Origin: Latrodectus hesperus
Taxonomy: Eukaryota; Arthropoda; Arachnida; Araneae; Theridiidae
Direction of reading: 5' to 3'
Assembly: GCA_037975125.1 (NCBI GenBank)
Contig: CM075851.1
Span: forward strand, 123,285,063-123,349,062
DNA: 64,000 nt
In this document: positions 44,570-59,500 of the stretch, one piece after another
Position numbering within the stretch: position 1 is the first letter of the stretch
Layout of the letters: every line of letters starts with the position of its first letter
Notes under the pieces: model-generated
Seen by the model: the letters and a program-made list of their open reading frames with translations, nothing else
Told to the model about the DNA's origin: nothing
Databases searched by the model: none
Program-made: the position numbers and the translations under genes

Positions 44570-46860
44570 ATTGGTCAGCGCTTGATATATGTTCCATATT
44601 CCCTCTGTCTTCCAAAACATTACATTAAAACCTGTTTTTTACTATTAAGCCTCTTGTTGAGTTTAAATATTTGAAAGAAAATGTACTTTTCTTTCAAAAT
44701 GTACAACAAAAACAAAAAAGAAAATGTACAACGAAATTCATTTACAAATTATTGATAATAAAACTTTTTTCTAATATTGGACTAAAAGTACACCAAAGGA
44801 AAAATACTTTTACTGCATAGATATAAATAAATTTATATACAGAAGAATAATTCTTTCTTACAAAGGGAAAAATTATAACCAAATATCAGAATATTTCATG
44901 CATAGATATAAAATAACAGGCAATAACATGGGTAGGAAACTTTGCCACTGAATATCAATAAAGAAAAAAAATTTGACAATTTTCATGATTATAAATATAA
45001 TAATATGATATTTAATTTATATCATAATATTCAAGTGTTTATCTCAAAGTCAATAAGGTGAATAATACGCCAAAAATTTCTTTATTGAAATACATAATAT
45101 TAATAATTTCCAAAAATACAAAATAAGCACTTAACTATCAATAAAAGTAACTTTTTCAAAAATAGTAAGTAATTTAGATCCCTTTTATCATGGTGTGTGC
45201 AATTTAAATGAAAATAATGCTTGCGTATACTGTGTCCTCAATAAAAAAAAGTACAGTTTATCTTGAAAGACAGAGTGGGCGTAGTATCGTCAGCTAACTA
45301 CTTTACCGGTGCTCATGATATTTCGCGCTTAGAACATTCGTTCCTCCATGGTTTCAACAGAATATCATACAATAATAGAGACAAAGCACACTCTTTCTAT
45401 CAGCAACATATATACAACACAACAGATATGGTACACATGCATTTCTTGAGTTTCACTTCTGTTTTGAGCAAACAATACAAAGAATCTTTGTGTCTAAGCG
45501 TTTTCTGAAAAACTTAATATTACTCAATGCGAGCTATAGCTACGAGCATAAAGCTCCGAAACAGTTTTTGTCGTAACGTGACCTTTCACTTATCATTCGT
45601 GCTGCGAATTTAACGTTCAGAGAATTTATTCTTGTTAATTTGGGATGTAAAAATTGAGGTACCATTTTTAGATTATAAAACCAATCGTTTTTATCCTGAA
45701 GCAAATAAACTATAATGTTTGTGTAATTGTTTCCTGTAATTTATTTTTGTATGTTTTGTCGGGATGTATCCTTTTGAGTACCCGTTTTGCTTACATTTTG
45801 CAATCTCGCCATTGTTATTCTTCGTTTCTTAAAAATTATTTTCGAAGATTTTTATTGTGATATTTGATTGCTCGTTTTATTTGTTATTTTTTAGTATTCA
45901 AGTGATTATATTTATGTAATTGTCTCCTTTAATTTTGTATACTATGTTACTCTTTTAATAAAAATTATTTTGCTGTAAAGATTTTATATTTTGACATTTG
46001 ATTGTTAGTTTTTATTCAATCGTTATTTTATTGTATTTGCCTAATTATACTGTTCAGTAAAATAAATTGTCAGTGGAATTAATAAGTAAGTCAATAAAAA
46101 CAAACTACTGATTTGATGATCATGTGCATATGTATGTATGTATTTCTGTATATGTGCACAAATGCATGTTACCAAGCACAGTTATGAAAAAATATAAACA
46201 TCCTATGACATTTTGGTACTCTACCATTTTAGGAGACTAAAACAATTGTCTATGAGTTCTTGTGATGTTAATTGCTAATCTGTGATGAAATAAACATTGC
46301 TTGGCAACCAAAGCTACAGAATTCCTTTTTCCTGACTATGCACTTGTGTTATGAATTTTGTTGATATTGATTTTTGTTGTTTGCTATGCCTTTGTTACTT
46401 TTGCCATTTCTTGTATCTTGGCATAAATTTCATTTTCTTGGCATTATTTAGGAATTGGCAATAGTCAATCAGTTAGAAAGTCTTTAGTAGATTCATATTA
46501 AGCAGGAGGATTTTTCCTACTAATAAAGAATAATCTTTCATTACCTATTTGGTTACTTTGTGGAAGCTCCACATTATCTGCTTTTCATATTTTTGATTAT
46601 TTGCTGAAAAAATTGCAGTGGGTTATGAAATACCTGATTCTTTTTTACTTGATAAAAATCTTTGCTAATAATATGCAGCTCTTTTATAACTGTTATCCAG
46701 GAAAATATGGTTATTGAAATTAGCATCCAATTAGATCAACCATCACTTGAAAGTAATTTCATGAAAACAAAGTTTTTTTTATTTCCAATGGTTGCATTTA
46801 CAAATACAGAATTGTGTTTACATTGTGCCCCAAATACAAAAAGAATGAGTTGGCAAGTGA
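44570..46860. other. Stretch without recognised gene
   Basis: AT-rich DNA between the Harbinger copy and the non-LTR fragment. 45500-45640 is slightly richer in CG dinucleotides and could hold the untranslated first exon of the EXD3 homologue, but no start site or donor can be fixed. Confidence 0.4.
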
Positions 46861-46861
46861 A

Positions 46862-47095
46862 CGCACAAAAGTCTATAAAGCGCTGAGGATATCTCGAGTA
46901 CGCCAGTAGCGATTGCACAAGGAAGGTTCATATAGTGCTGGATAGTTATGACGATGGTGTCTGTCCATCTCCTTCCAAAGATTGCAGAGCCTACAGAAAG
47001 GTTCTTGGACTATGTTAGTTCTACATAGGTGTTTAAGAAGGCAGTCATGCCCGGTTGCCAAACGAAACTCAGCAACAGCCCTGCATCTAGTCCAC
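46862..47095 (-). mobile_element. Non-LTR retrotransposon C-terminal fragment
   Basis: The minus-strand frame 47061-46873 encodes ATGHDCLLKHLCRTNIV, then CRLCNLWKEMDRHHRHNYPA, the TGHD and cysteine/histidine segment found after the RNase H domain of Jockey-like elements. Only about 230 bases remain. 480 bases upstream of the EXD3 start codon, opposite strand. Confidence 0.7.
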
Positions 47096-47582
47096 TTAGG
47101 GATAAATTGAAGATTAATCCACCACCATGAAAACTAAGTCAAAATATTTATTTTAGGAAGATTTTATGTTTATATATTTTAAACTGTATTAAATTTTTTT
47201 AAACTGGATTATTTGTTAAAAATGTGTATATTTCATATATTTAAGGATTTAGTTTAAATTTTCTCAATTAATTATGCAAATTTTGTTGGTTAATTTTAAC
47301 AATATAATTTCTTTCTTGTTATGCTAGTAATAAATTTATTTTTTATTATTAATTGCAGTTAGTAAGTTGGTACTTTCTAAATTGATGTGTAATTAGTGAT
47401 CTTCAATTTTTGTTCATAAGTGAATGCGCTTAGTAATTGAAGATTATTTTCATTGTGTCAAATTTCTTAGTTTCAGAAGAAAATACAAAATTTTGTTTTC
47501 ATTCTTATAATTTGCTTAATAATTAAATATAATAATGTATTTTTTATTATTTAATATCACAAATTATTTTTTTTTCTTTCAG

Positions 47583-50500
47583 AAATGCCTCGCTTTAATT
47601 CTAAACCACATGATTATTCTCAATTAGAAATATCTCATTTTCTTTCTGATTTCAAAAGAATTGAAGAATTTCCTGAAGACCAGAAAGATTTTGTACCTTT
47701 CATTTATGACTGCTTTTATAAATACAATAATCCTTTAGAATTTGTTTTAGAACTTTTAATTTATCTTAAAGGAAAGCATAAGAATAAAATGTATAATAAA
47801 TATATGATAATTGTTAATTGTCTTGAAAATTGGTGCCAACAACAAGATATATCTCAGTTTTTAACTCTTCATCAGCAGAAATATGCTATAAAAAAAGTAG
47901 CTGTTTTGTTTAGTGAAACTATTGTTAGGCCAATTTGTCAAATTTATCGTTTGCATGAAGCTAAGAATTTAGTTGTACAGGAAATTTATCATTGGTTATC
48001 TAAGAGGAAATATAGTGAGGTGAGTTATTAGTATATTTAATGATTAAGACTTTCTCATTAATACTTTTATTAATGACATTTTTTAAACATTAATTACATT
48101 CTTACATTTTTCTAATTATAAATTTACTATAGATATTTTCATTTCTGGGAACAAATACTCATATTGTTATATATAATCTTATTAAATACTTGGAAGAGCT
48201 ATTATTTTGTGTAATGAAAGGTCCTAATTTTTTTACTTATAATTCATTATTTTTATGTATTGAAATTTATTTTCATTGTTTTTTATTATCCACTGTATTT
48301 GTCAATTTTTATTTCAATCAATTTTTATTATCCACTGTATTTGTATTAGAAATAAGGTATTTATATTAAAACTCATATTAGATTAAATTGAAAGCAATTT
48401 CTTTCTTTCTTTGTAGGCGTTTGCCTTAATATCTGCTCTTGATTTAGAGGGAGAATTTTCCTTAGAAGATGTAAGTTATTTATCTCATGTTTTTAAAGTA
48501 ATAAGTGTTTATTTTTTGTGATATGTTCACCATTTCTTTCTTTTAAAACAGTTTGTTTTTCCTGCTTTTTTTCTTGATCTTGATCACCTGATTAAAAGAT
48601 ATTTAGAAAAATGTCCCCGTTTGCAACTGCCATTTGTTAAAACTTTAGACACTCTTTATCAAGATACACCACAACTTCAATCATTTATAAGGTATTTAAA
48701 ACTATTTTGAATTCTTTGATAACAATTAAATATTAAACATTTTAAAAATATATGTACTACAGAAAATGTTTTTTAAATATTTTCTGGTATCAATCTTATT
48801 TATAAGATAGGAAACCATATATCATGTATATTTTGCATCCATGTAAATATCATTTATATTTAGTGTTTATTAGAAAAATTGTGCTTGATATATTTTTGTA
48901 ATAAGTATAGAGTATAATATAACAATGAAGAATTATATAATTCTATACAAAGTCCAAAACTTTCTGAATTTAAAAGTGTTTCCTACTTTCTAATCACTTT
49001 TGCATTTTGTTAAAATATCTTATTGGGAATCTTTAATTCTAGTTATCAATTTGATTAAAAAAATTTATGTATTAAAAACAATATACTACATACATGCTTA
49101 CTTTTAGAATTTTCTTTCTTTATGAACAGTTTTGAAAATATACCTATAGATTGTTAGTTTAACATCTGTATATAATATATATGGATAGATAAAACTTATG
49201 TATACCTACCAAATTTTCTGTGATAAAGTTTTTTTTATCTTAATTTTATTAAAGCTAACATTTCAGGAAAATTATTCTGGTCTCTTAGTGGGAACTGTCA
49301 TTTTTGTTTTGATGGATAAATTTCTTTCCATTTATGCTTGTTCCTTTATTTAGAAAAGCAATTATAGTAAATTATAATCAACATTATTTGTTTTAATAAT
49401 TATTTGTGTAATATTATAATAATTACAATTTGTGTATTATAATTATTTAAAAACTTAATATTTCTTTATTTGAAATAATATCCATTGCTAGCTAGACATT
49501 TTCCCCTTCTTTCAGTCAATTTGTGAATACCACACTCAAAAAATTATAGCTCCTTTGAGGCCAGCCAGTCATCAAGCCAAGATTTGACGTTTTCGTAAGA
49601 AGTGAAGCCCTGGTCAGCCAATGCGTATCCCAATGATACAAATAGGTGGTAATCGGAAGGAGGCATGCCTAGCAAATAAGCCACATTCCAGCCAAACGCC
49701 TAAACGATGTCCTTGGTTGGTTTAGCACGGTGGCTTGGTGCGTTCTCATCAAGGAAAATCACTTTGTGGTGCCGTTTCTTGTATTGTTCGCGTTTTTTGA
49801 GCATAGCATCATTAAATCAAGTAATTGTTGCTTGTAGCAATCAGTATTAATAGTTTCACCACATTTGGGAAGCTCATAATAGATGGGCCCTCCTGGTCTC
49901 AGAAAATAAGACTGCTTTGTCTTGCAGCCAAAGCGATTTGGCCTTGTGGTCAATTTGGATGGCTATCCAGGGTCAACATATGATCAATTACACTTGGAGT
50001 TTTCATAATAAATCCATTTTTTATCTCTAGTCACAATACAATAAAGATGTGACTTGCTTTTGTAGCGACCAAGCAACATTTCGCACATGATTTTTCAGTT
50101 TTTCTGCTGAGGGTTTGTCAGCTTGTGTGGTACCTATCTACTGACCTTTTTTATCTTGTCCATTGCTTTGAAACGATGGGAAACAGTGTTCTGGTCAACA
50201 TTCGGTTGTTCTGCAAAATGTTCTTGCGATTTCCCATCATCTTCATCGAGCAATGCTTACAATTCAGCATCATAAAATTCTTTTGCTGGTTTGCCACGCT
50301 CTTCGTCTGTCACATCAAAATTACCAGTTTGAAACTTTTCAAACCACCTGTAGCACTGCACACGGTTCAGAGCATTGCTATCCTATGCTTCTACAAGCAT
50401 TTGATGCAATTTGGCAGCATTCTTCTTCAGATGGTAACAAACAAATTATTGCTGTCCGCAAATCGTGGTTGGAAGGCATATAATTCGACATTTTCAGCAC

Positions 50501-53500
50501 AATGAAGAAAAAACACAATGCATGTTGAAACTCGTCCAAATGCAAGCTAAACATAAATTTTTAAGGTCAAACTACAAAAAAAAAAAAACACATGTCATGG
50601 TTTTGTAATGTTTGCATATATGTGAGGCAACATCTGCTAACAATTGTCTCATTTGATATGCATACACCTGGTATGAAAATTTCATTTCATTTAAAAATAT
50701 AGAGGCAAGAAAAAAAAAAGATAATTGCTTGTTACTATTTTCTATGCTGCAATAAATGAATATTAGAAATTACTACCTGTTATCAAAAGAAATTACTACC
50801 TGTTTTAAAGTAAAATTATAATATAAATAAAATACAAATATGAAAGTAGTGATAAATATCAGTCTGTTTACATAAGTAAAGTTTTAACAAAGAGAAATTT
50901 TAATAACGAAAAAAATTACTTAAATTTTATATTCAAAGGTCTGTGGTAGCCTAGTGGTTAGGGCATCAGGCTTCCACCTGGAATGATGGGATTCCCAGTG
51001 CCGTGAAAGACCCACCCAGTACATGCAATATACATGCTCGTTAAATATGTGGAATCGAAAATCCTGTGGTTGATGGTTGAGTAGTTACCATGGCTGCAAT
51101 AATCTGGAAAAAATTTCCTCCTCCTTTAGATCAGTGTCAAAATTGAGTGAGTGTATTCTCTGGTGCTGCCATCTTTCTGATGATTTTAGAGCAGAGTTGT
51201 ACTTTTACCTTTGTGATGCTCTGGATAAACTAAAGGCGCTCTCTACTGACTTAAATTCACATAGCCAATGGCATAGTGAGCTTGGCTTGTCCAAGTGTCA
51301 TAAATAGCAACCTAGCATGTCAAATTAAAAAGCATACATCTCAACACCAAGTTTATATTCATTTTTTACAAAAGTGTCCTATGATATTTGCACTTTAAGT
51401 GATTAGGCCTTGATCCATGAGCAATAAAATTGAACTAATTGATGTGACAAACTTCACATGAATTGCTTCAAGATCTAGTCTTTCAATGTAAATAGTGTAA
51501 TTATCTGCAATTAGAAGGACTTTATGACTATGTTTCAGTCATAATTCATAAATGTTCTCAATCATGCAAAATTTTGGTTTTCAAAGTATGCATGAAATAG
51601 TTTCTGAGCATTCTTGAAACATTTGGGTTTTAAATATTTATCTAAATAGCATAGCTAGTTTTTGCATTCATTTTAAGTTATTTTAATTCAATTCTTCTAT
51701 TCTTTATTGTATTTTTTGCCCCCATTTCATTTATGGTTTTTGATGTTGAACATTTTTTTGACTAAATTAAAAAAAGCATATTTATCATGCTTTTTTTTTT
51801 AAATATCCTTTTGCTAAATTTGTTTAGAAAGTTGTAATTTTATTTTTTTAATTTTTCCAAAATTTTATTCATTCTGCTCTATTTTTTTGCCTCAGTTTCC
51901 TAAAGCTCAATCTATGTCTGCTCTTAAATATTTGAAATCAGCTGTCTGATGCTTTGAATTCTGCTTATATTCAGTTATATATAAAATAACTGAATTGTTC
52001 TTTAATGACATTACCATCAATAAGAAAAGTCATACTTCACATTTTTCTCATCTAAACATGTAAACAGCTTTTTTCTCTCTTCTCTGAAATACTTTCAAGA
52101 GATTGCAGCTTTGTTGTCACTGTTTTCAAAGATTTTTTGTGATTTTAAAATATTGAATAAAGTATTTATTTGGTATAGAATATTTTATTGAGAATTTTGG
52201 TCTTAAGATTATTTGTCTATAGGTTTCAGAATTTTTATTTTGATAAATAAAAACATTAGTTTTTACTTCAACTGCAATGTAACTGAAATTATTCTTCAAC
52301 AAAATTGATGCAATCCATCTCTCAACTGACTAGACTTCATTTGTTGAATCATCCAGATGAATCTAAACAAGCTGTTTACCAACATAGTACAATGTTTTAG
52401 CAACTTTCTTCTCCCTTCCATATTGTCTCATATGTATTAGAATCAAGCCTAATATCACAGACTCTACTCATTGATATTGTATATGTGATATCTACCTGTT
52501 TTTTGACATCATTTTCAAAATGCCTAGAATATTCATGTTTCTTCATCATTCATGAACAAACCAAGTTTTCAAACATTATATAAAAAATAATAAAATGAAC
52601 AAAAATTTAGATGATAAAAAACAACCAAATATAAAGATGAGTTTACAAAATTGTTTTCAAAAGTTTCAGTTCATAAATAGAAACTAAAATCATCAACATG
52701 TTTTTGGGACTGTGTTGGGAATCAGCTGTTAGTTTTTAAAATTGTGAGTGTTTGTAAATATGACCATTTTTAGGTCCTATGGTTAAGCATTATTAATTGT
52801 GTTTTATTATTTTTAATAGGCTATAATAAATAAAAGCAAATGTTTTGTTGTCAACAATTTGAATTGGTTTATAAATACTAGATTTTGTATTTTTTATTAT
52901 TTGTGTTAACTTTTGTTTCTATTTTTTATCAATTATTGTCACTATTGTGGCTAAAGATATTTTTGCCTACATAATGACCTGCTGATAAAGCAAAGTACAA
53001 TCACATATTTATGCAGTTATAATTTGCTTTTTAAAATATTATAATCAAATTATAAATATTTTAAAACTAATTGTATCAAAATGTCTATTAATTTTTATTT
53101 AAGTTGAAACTAGTCTCAAACATTTATAATTAGAAACTGAATAATTATTTATTTATTAAATTTTCTTAAGAAGTCCCCTATGAAAAATTGAATTAAACAT
53201 TTTTTGCAGAAATTGATAATTTAATACTTTTCAAAATTGCTTGACTAATAAATATTTTTATAATATTTGCCAAATTTCTTGCATTTGTTCAAAAATTATG
53301 AATTTTATGTATACTTGTGTATTTTATGATGTAAGTTTTTATGTGTATTGTTTTCTAAAAGTATAAAATGCATTATAAAGTTATTTTATTTGCTAATATT
53401 TTTTAAATATCTTCTCATGTTTTTCCTCTTTTAGTTTATTAAATCTCAATGATTTGAAGCGAAGACATTTCTTAAAAGAAAACTGGTTGAAAAAGAGAAT

Positions 53501-56500
53501 TACTTTATACCTTGATTATTTCAATATTGATATAAGTAAGTATTGTTCAAAAATTCATTTATCCATTGAATTAAATTTTTTGACCTTTTTTTTTTTAGGA
53601 AAAAGAGTGTATTATAATGGGAAAAAGATTTATATTTCTCTGTAGATAACATAAAAAATTGAATGAAATAAATGGAGTATCTCTTAATTTAAAAAGAAAA
53701 ATAAAAAAAACCTAGAAAATTTTTACCTGATCCAATTACCCTTGTGTGCAAAATTATAGAGCCACAAGGAGCAAATAACCAAATCTAGAAAGTTTATTGT
53801 AACAGTATTGTTTCTTGAATAATTACAATTTTAGTATTAATTTTGATATCTATTAATTTATCATTTTCTTGCATATATATGTGTTTGATGATTATATTTG
53901 AGGGTTCATTTTTCCTTATTGATTTTAATATTCTTGTTTATTTATAAATTTGTAAATGTCAATTTATACAATGAATTGTAAATCCTTACTATGAAACAAA
54001 AACAAACAAAGCATAAACTTCTTCAAAAAATAGCAAAAACTATTGTTTTCAATGAATTTCTTCATACATTGGTATAGTGGATTACAAAAATGAAGACTTT
54101 TTGCAAAAATTGGAACCACTATGCCCCAAGAAATAACATCCGTAACATCAAACATACTTTTAAGTATGTGATTGAGAAATGCAATGAAATAAATTACTAT
54201 AATTTGATTAATTATACAAAAGGAAAATCATGGAAAACATACAAGATAAATGGAAATCTTTTGGTAACAAACTAAGAAAAAAGGCAGGGGCAGTTTTTTG
54301 ACTTTTAACAGGACATGATGTTTAGAAGAATATCCATACAATATGAGAATATTGTCCTCCAAAGCATGTCCAATTTGTAATAAGGCATCACTTATTATAT
54401 AATATACAGAATTCTGACCACCTCCTAATGTGTAAAGGTTTAAGTATAGAGTCTAAGGAAAATGCAAACATCATCAAATTTTATTGGGAAACAAAAACAA
54501 AAACTCTCATGAACTACCAACAATTATGGACACTTAGTTTGGCTTGCTCCTTTTAAACTGTTTTCTATTGCATTTTAAATGTTCTTTGTTCTTTTTAAAT
54601 TTTTCATTGTTTCTTTTTTATTTTATTGTATTTTCTGCATACTTGTGATGCAGTGAACTGTCCTATTTATATAAATTGATTTCCAAATAAAGTCATTTGA
54701 AACAACAATGACATTGCAGATAAGTATTGAAATCTTAAAAAGAATAAAATTTCACTTAAGAATTTTAATGTACTGCATTCTGATGTTAGTGATGATTACT
54801 ATTAAAATTTATTCTTTTTAAGATTTTAATACTTATCTGCATATTATATTTGAAGAAAATAAGAAAAAATCATATGAACAATATGAGTTAAGAAAAGTAT
54901 GAAGCTTACAAACTTAATTAAAACATTAGTTTGTAAATGTTTATGTGAATTTCATTCTTTTTTGAAATATAAATTACATGAAAATTAAGTGTGGGTAATC
55001 AACCTAAATGAATTTTAATCGATGGAAATTGTTTTTTTATTTGTAAATATACAATTAGAAGTTTTGGAAAGTGCATTCAAGAAGTTTTTATTAAAATTTT
55101 TCAAATAATTTCAGAATTTGGAAAATTTTTGTAATCAATTAAATAATATTTTTCATAAGATATCATATGAAAACGTTTCTAGTATAATTTAAAATATAAT
55201 TTGACAATGTTTATTATATCTATGAGCAACAAAAAATATTGTAACTTAATGTGTTTATGTGTTAATTATATAGATTTAAAAATGTAAAATCTTACTCTCC
55301 ACCATGTAGTAATCGTCTAAAACTGCTTATCATTTGTTCTTTTTTATCAATTAAATGTTTTCAAAAAGTGAATTTTCCACTGGGAATTCTAAATTTATCA
55401 TTGCATGTGATTTAAAATAAGGAGAAAGTGCTATGTTAAATTAATCTCACAATTAAATTAGATTGCATAAATTATTCTATAAATTCTCTCTCTCTCACCA
55501 GGCAAAGTAATCATTTATCTTTTTTTGTTAAAAACATTTTAAAAATTCATTTATTCATTTTTTTCAATGTAGAAAACATTTTGCTGTTTTTTCCTCATAA
55601 AAACATTTTGTTAATTGTCTAACTTAGTCCTGTTAAATATTTATCTGTTTATTTTGCAAACAATCTTTGCACAACATCATTTTCTTGTTAGATATCTGTT
55701 AAAGCTTCTTTGTTCTCATTCACTATATTCGCAGTAATTTCATTTGATATTTCTTCTGTTCATGTCACATCTGAATCCATATTCAAAAATCCTGAAAGAA
55801 AATTTCATGCAGTATAAGGATTCTTTGTCAGAGTTTATCTATGAAAGACTTATCTTTTTTCAATTCAGCAGGCAAATTTTCTTGGCTTTCTTTATTTATG
55901 GTTGATTTTTCTATAAAATCTACTAATTGAAATGTTCTTAATATTGTCTTTCTTTCAACATTATTCCAATTATCAATTACAATTGCTCCTAGAATATCGA
56001 TTTCATTAGGCTACACTAATTCCAAACTCATAATTTCTCTTAGCGAAAGTAGCATATGTTATTTCCATTTGAAGCTGTTGAATATATTGAGATTTATAGG
56101 TTCCAAGACAGAAGTTATATTAGGTGGGAGAAACTCCAAATGAATTGATTCAAAATTTGAGGCTTCAACGTGAACAATGCAGTTTTCCTATGAAAAGCAC
56201 CAAAGGCAGTTTTTTTTTCCATTCATATTGGCTTGTGAACAGCACTAATCTTTCACTTTTCTACTCCTATTACATTTATTGCATTTGAAGTTATATTTAT
56301 TTCAGTAAGATCAGGAAAAACAAACCTTTTGTTTACATTGTATATATCCTTTGGATTGTACTAGAAAGCACTTATTTAGTGTTTCTTCTTTCCATTCAAT
56401 TTACAAATTTTTGTTCACATTTCCACCCTCTCCATATAATTTTCTAAAGCTCCAACTGTTTCTTGTTTTAAATTTTTGAAGCCAACCATCAGATACTTTA

Positions 56501-59500
56501 AAATCTTTCATATTCTGCTTCATAACATAGCATTTGGCTCTCTTTAATGACATTTCCATCAACAGGAATGTTCATTTATCTCAGTTTTCTCAAACAACTA
56601 AAAAAGTTTTTTCCCTAATTTAAGATGTTTTGCTTGCAATATTTTCATCAGATTCATTTTTGCTCAAACTATTTCCCTTCCCAAAGACTTCTTTCTGAGT
56701 TTTAAAATTTGTTCTGAGGCTATTCTTTAAAATTTCATATATTTGGACAGTAATTTTCCTATTTAATATTTTTTATTTAAAAGAAGTATAAAATTTTTTA
56801 TTATATTTATATTTTTTAACTTTGATAAACACATCTGTTTCTTCAACTGTGACATAACTGAAATTCCTCAACAGAGCTATTCCAATTTCTCTCACGACAG
56901 ACAAAATTTCATAAATTGAGTCATATAGATTAAATTAAACCAACTATTCAACAACCGAGTTCAATCTTGTAAAGAATTTTATTTCCTATTGATGTTCTTA
57001 TGCATAGGTAGAAAAGGAGATGTTATTGCACCAACATATTTTCCGGCTGCTAACCCAGAATTGGGCTTGGGAGTAGATAAATAAAGCTCTACATCACAGT
57101 TCTTCCCAATCACATGTCTGTTATCCATATAACTTCATTATTGGTGTGTGGAATGCCTGCATGTGTTGCTTCATTGTTCAAGAATGAAACAAGTTCTCTT
57201 ATATATATATTGAAAAATATCAGATTATAAAAATAAAGAAAACTATTATTTGTCAAAAACAAAAGTTCATAAAAAGTTTTTTCAGAATTTTAGTTGATAA
57301 AGAAAAGTTGAAATTATCATCGTGTCTATGGTATATCATGTTAGGGACTAAGCATAGTTCATAAAAGCATCTTGAATACTACTCTCCTAATATTTTCATG
57401 ATTTAAAGTTATTAATTAAATTATTATAATTTTTATAAACTTATATATATATATATAATAAGTGATTTCATACAACAAAAATAAGAAAATATTTTTCACT
57501 AACTCTTTATAAATTAAGTTTAAAATTTTTTTAAACTGAAATAAATTAATTTTGATAGTAAATTAACTCCAGCTAACTTGATTTGTCTGTAAATCATAAT
57601 ATTTAATAACTTATTAAATTTACAGATATTGACAAATCAACATTCATTTGGCAAGACCAATAAATTTATTTACTGTATTTATTATTTTGTATTTGGAAAT
57701 AATGCTTCAAATTTTTAGGATATTTGATGTTATAAAAATTTTTTTCTCATTAATTTGTTTTAACTAAATATCTTAAAACTGTTCTTTGTTTACACTTGAT
57801 TGCTGTTATTTTATGTATTTTTAATTGCTTTGTAAATTGATAAAAAAGTGCAAATTAATAAGAATTTTAAACATATCAATGTTAAATTTTTTGAATCCCC
57901 ATGAGAAGTTTTTTCTATTTTAAATTAATGTAATGCAATTGAGAACTGTGTACTGTGCTTGTTCTTTAAATTAAAAATAAATAAATTTGTTAATTTTTAA
58001 TTGATTAAATTCAATGATAGTCTTCTGAGTATAGAAATTAAGTTATTTTTAACAAATTTTCAAAAAGGATAAAAATTGATTGGTATAGATCAGGGTAGGT
58101 AATTGTTTTGGCTCTAGAGCTAAATTGTGGAAATAGAAGATATTGAACATTTCCTCTTTTTTTAAATGATTGCATCCATGAAACTTTGCATCTTGGAAAA
58201 AGTGTAAATTTAGCATAAAAATCTGCAACTTTATTAAATAGTGACTGCTATATTCAAATCAGTATGTTAATTTCTTACTGTATTATTACAAACATTTTTA
58301 ATTTTAGAATCAGTAAATGAGAGAGACAAGTGTAATACAAGATCTTACACATTTGCAAATCAAATTAATGAAGTTTTTTAAAAATCAGGAGTGAAGTTGG
58401 TTTTTGAAATTCTCATCACGTCTTTCATGTTAATATCGGCATTTATATTTGCTCTTGTTAATTTTCATACAAAAATTACTTTTTAATTTTGCAATAAATT
58501 ACAAAAATTATAATTTACAAATATGTATAATTTTATCTGATAATTACTTTTTTATTTTGAGTTATGATTGTTTTATTTAGTCATGTATGTAGGTATGATG
58601 TACTGGAAAATAAAAAATCTTTGATTAGACTTTAGAAAGAATCTCAGTTTATGGTGGATTTCTCTAATTGCCTTGGTGGGCCATAACAGTTAGATTGGGT
58701 TATTATTTGCCCACAATATGTCATACTGCATGCTTAAATTTAGAATATAATTTTCTAATTCTCTAATGCAAAATTTTGTTAACTAAAAGTAATTGAGAAA
58801 GGAACCAAGGCTTTGTTATTAAAAGCATATGGTAACTCCATGATATTAATTATTAGTATTATGCTTGTTATACTGAAGTATGGCATTATTTTGTTTTATT
58901 ATTTTGTAAGTTTGTTTTTTAACATGTGAAGAATTTGATTCTGATGGTTATTTCACTTAATATTTTGTAAGAAAGTCATTTATGATTTTGATATAATCTT
59001 GTAATTTCTACAAAAAAAATTATATGTACCAGTGATAGAAAAAGATTTCCGAGCTGATAATATTTTTACACAGTCTTTCATTTATTATTCTTTAAATCAA
59101 CTCCAAACTAATGGGTTTTTCATCAAAATATATATACAGTCATATATAAAATAAGTTTAATACTTCTGTTAACACATATTTTATATATTTTTCAGAGAAA
59201 TGTCCTAAGATTTACAGCACAAGAATTAATGGAGCTATGCATTTCCTTATTAGGAAAAGATATACTGAAGTATGTAGAAGTAATGTTTATTTTTAATTAA
59301 ATTTATAATAATACTTATAGATTTTTTAAAAATAAGTCTTAAAATTCTTAAAATTAATTGATACTAATTTTGAGAATGGAAAAATATTAGAACAGAATTA
59401 GTTTCTGAAGTTCATTTATATTTTGCATCAGTATTTTAATTAATTTAACTAGAATATCCTTGTGAGTATGATTCCTTTAGTTAAATGTGTTTCAAATTCT

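Noticed and set aside
44528..45363. Inverted CCATGGAGGAA / TTCCTCCATGG pair as terminal repeats of an 0.8-kb element
   Set aside because: The match is only about 20 bases around the self-complementary CCATGG, with no flanking duplication.
45263..45508. 81-codon open frame upstream of EXD3
   Set aside because: No family match and no splice link to the EXD3 exons.
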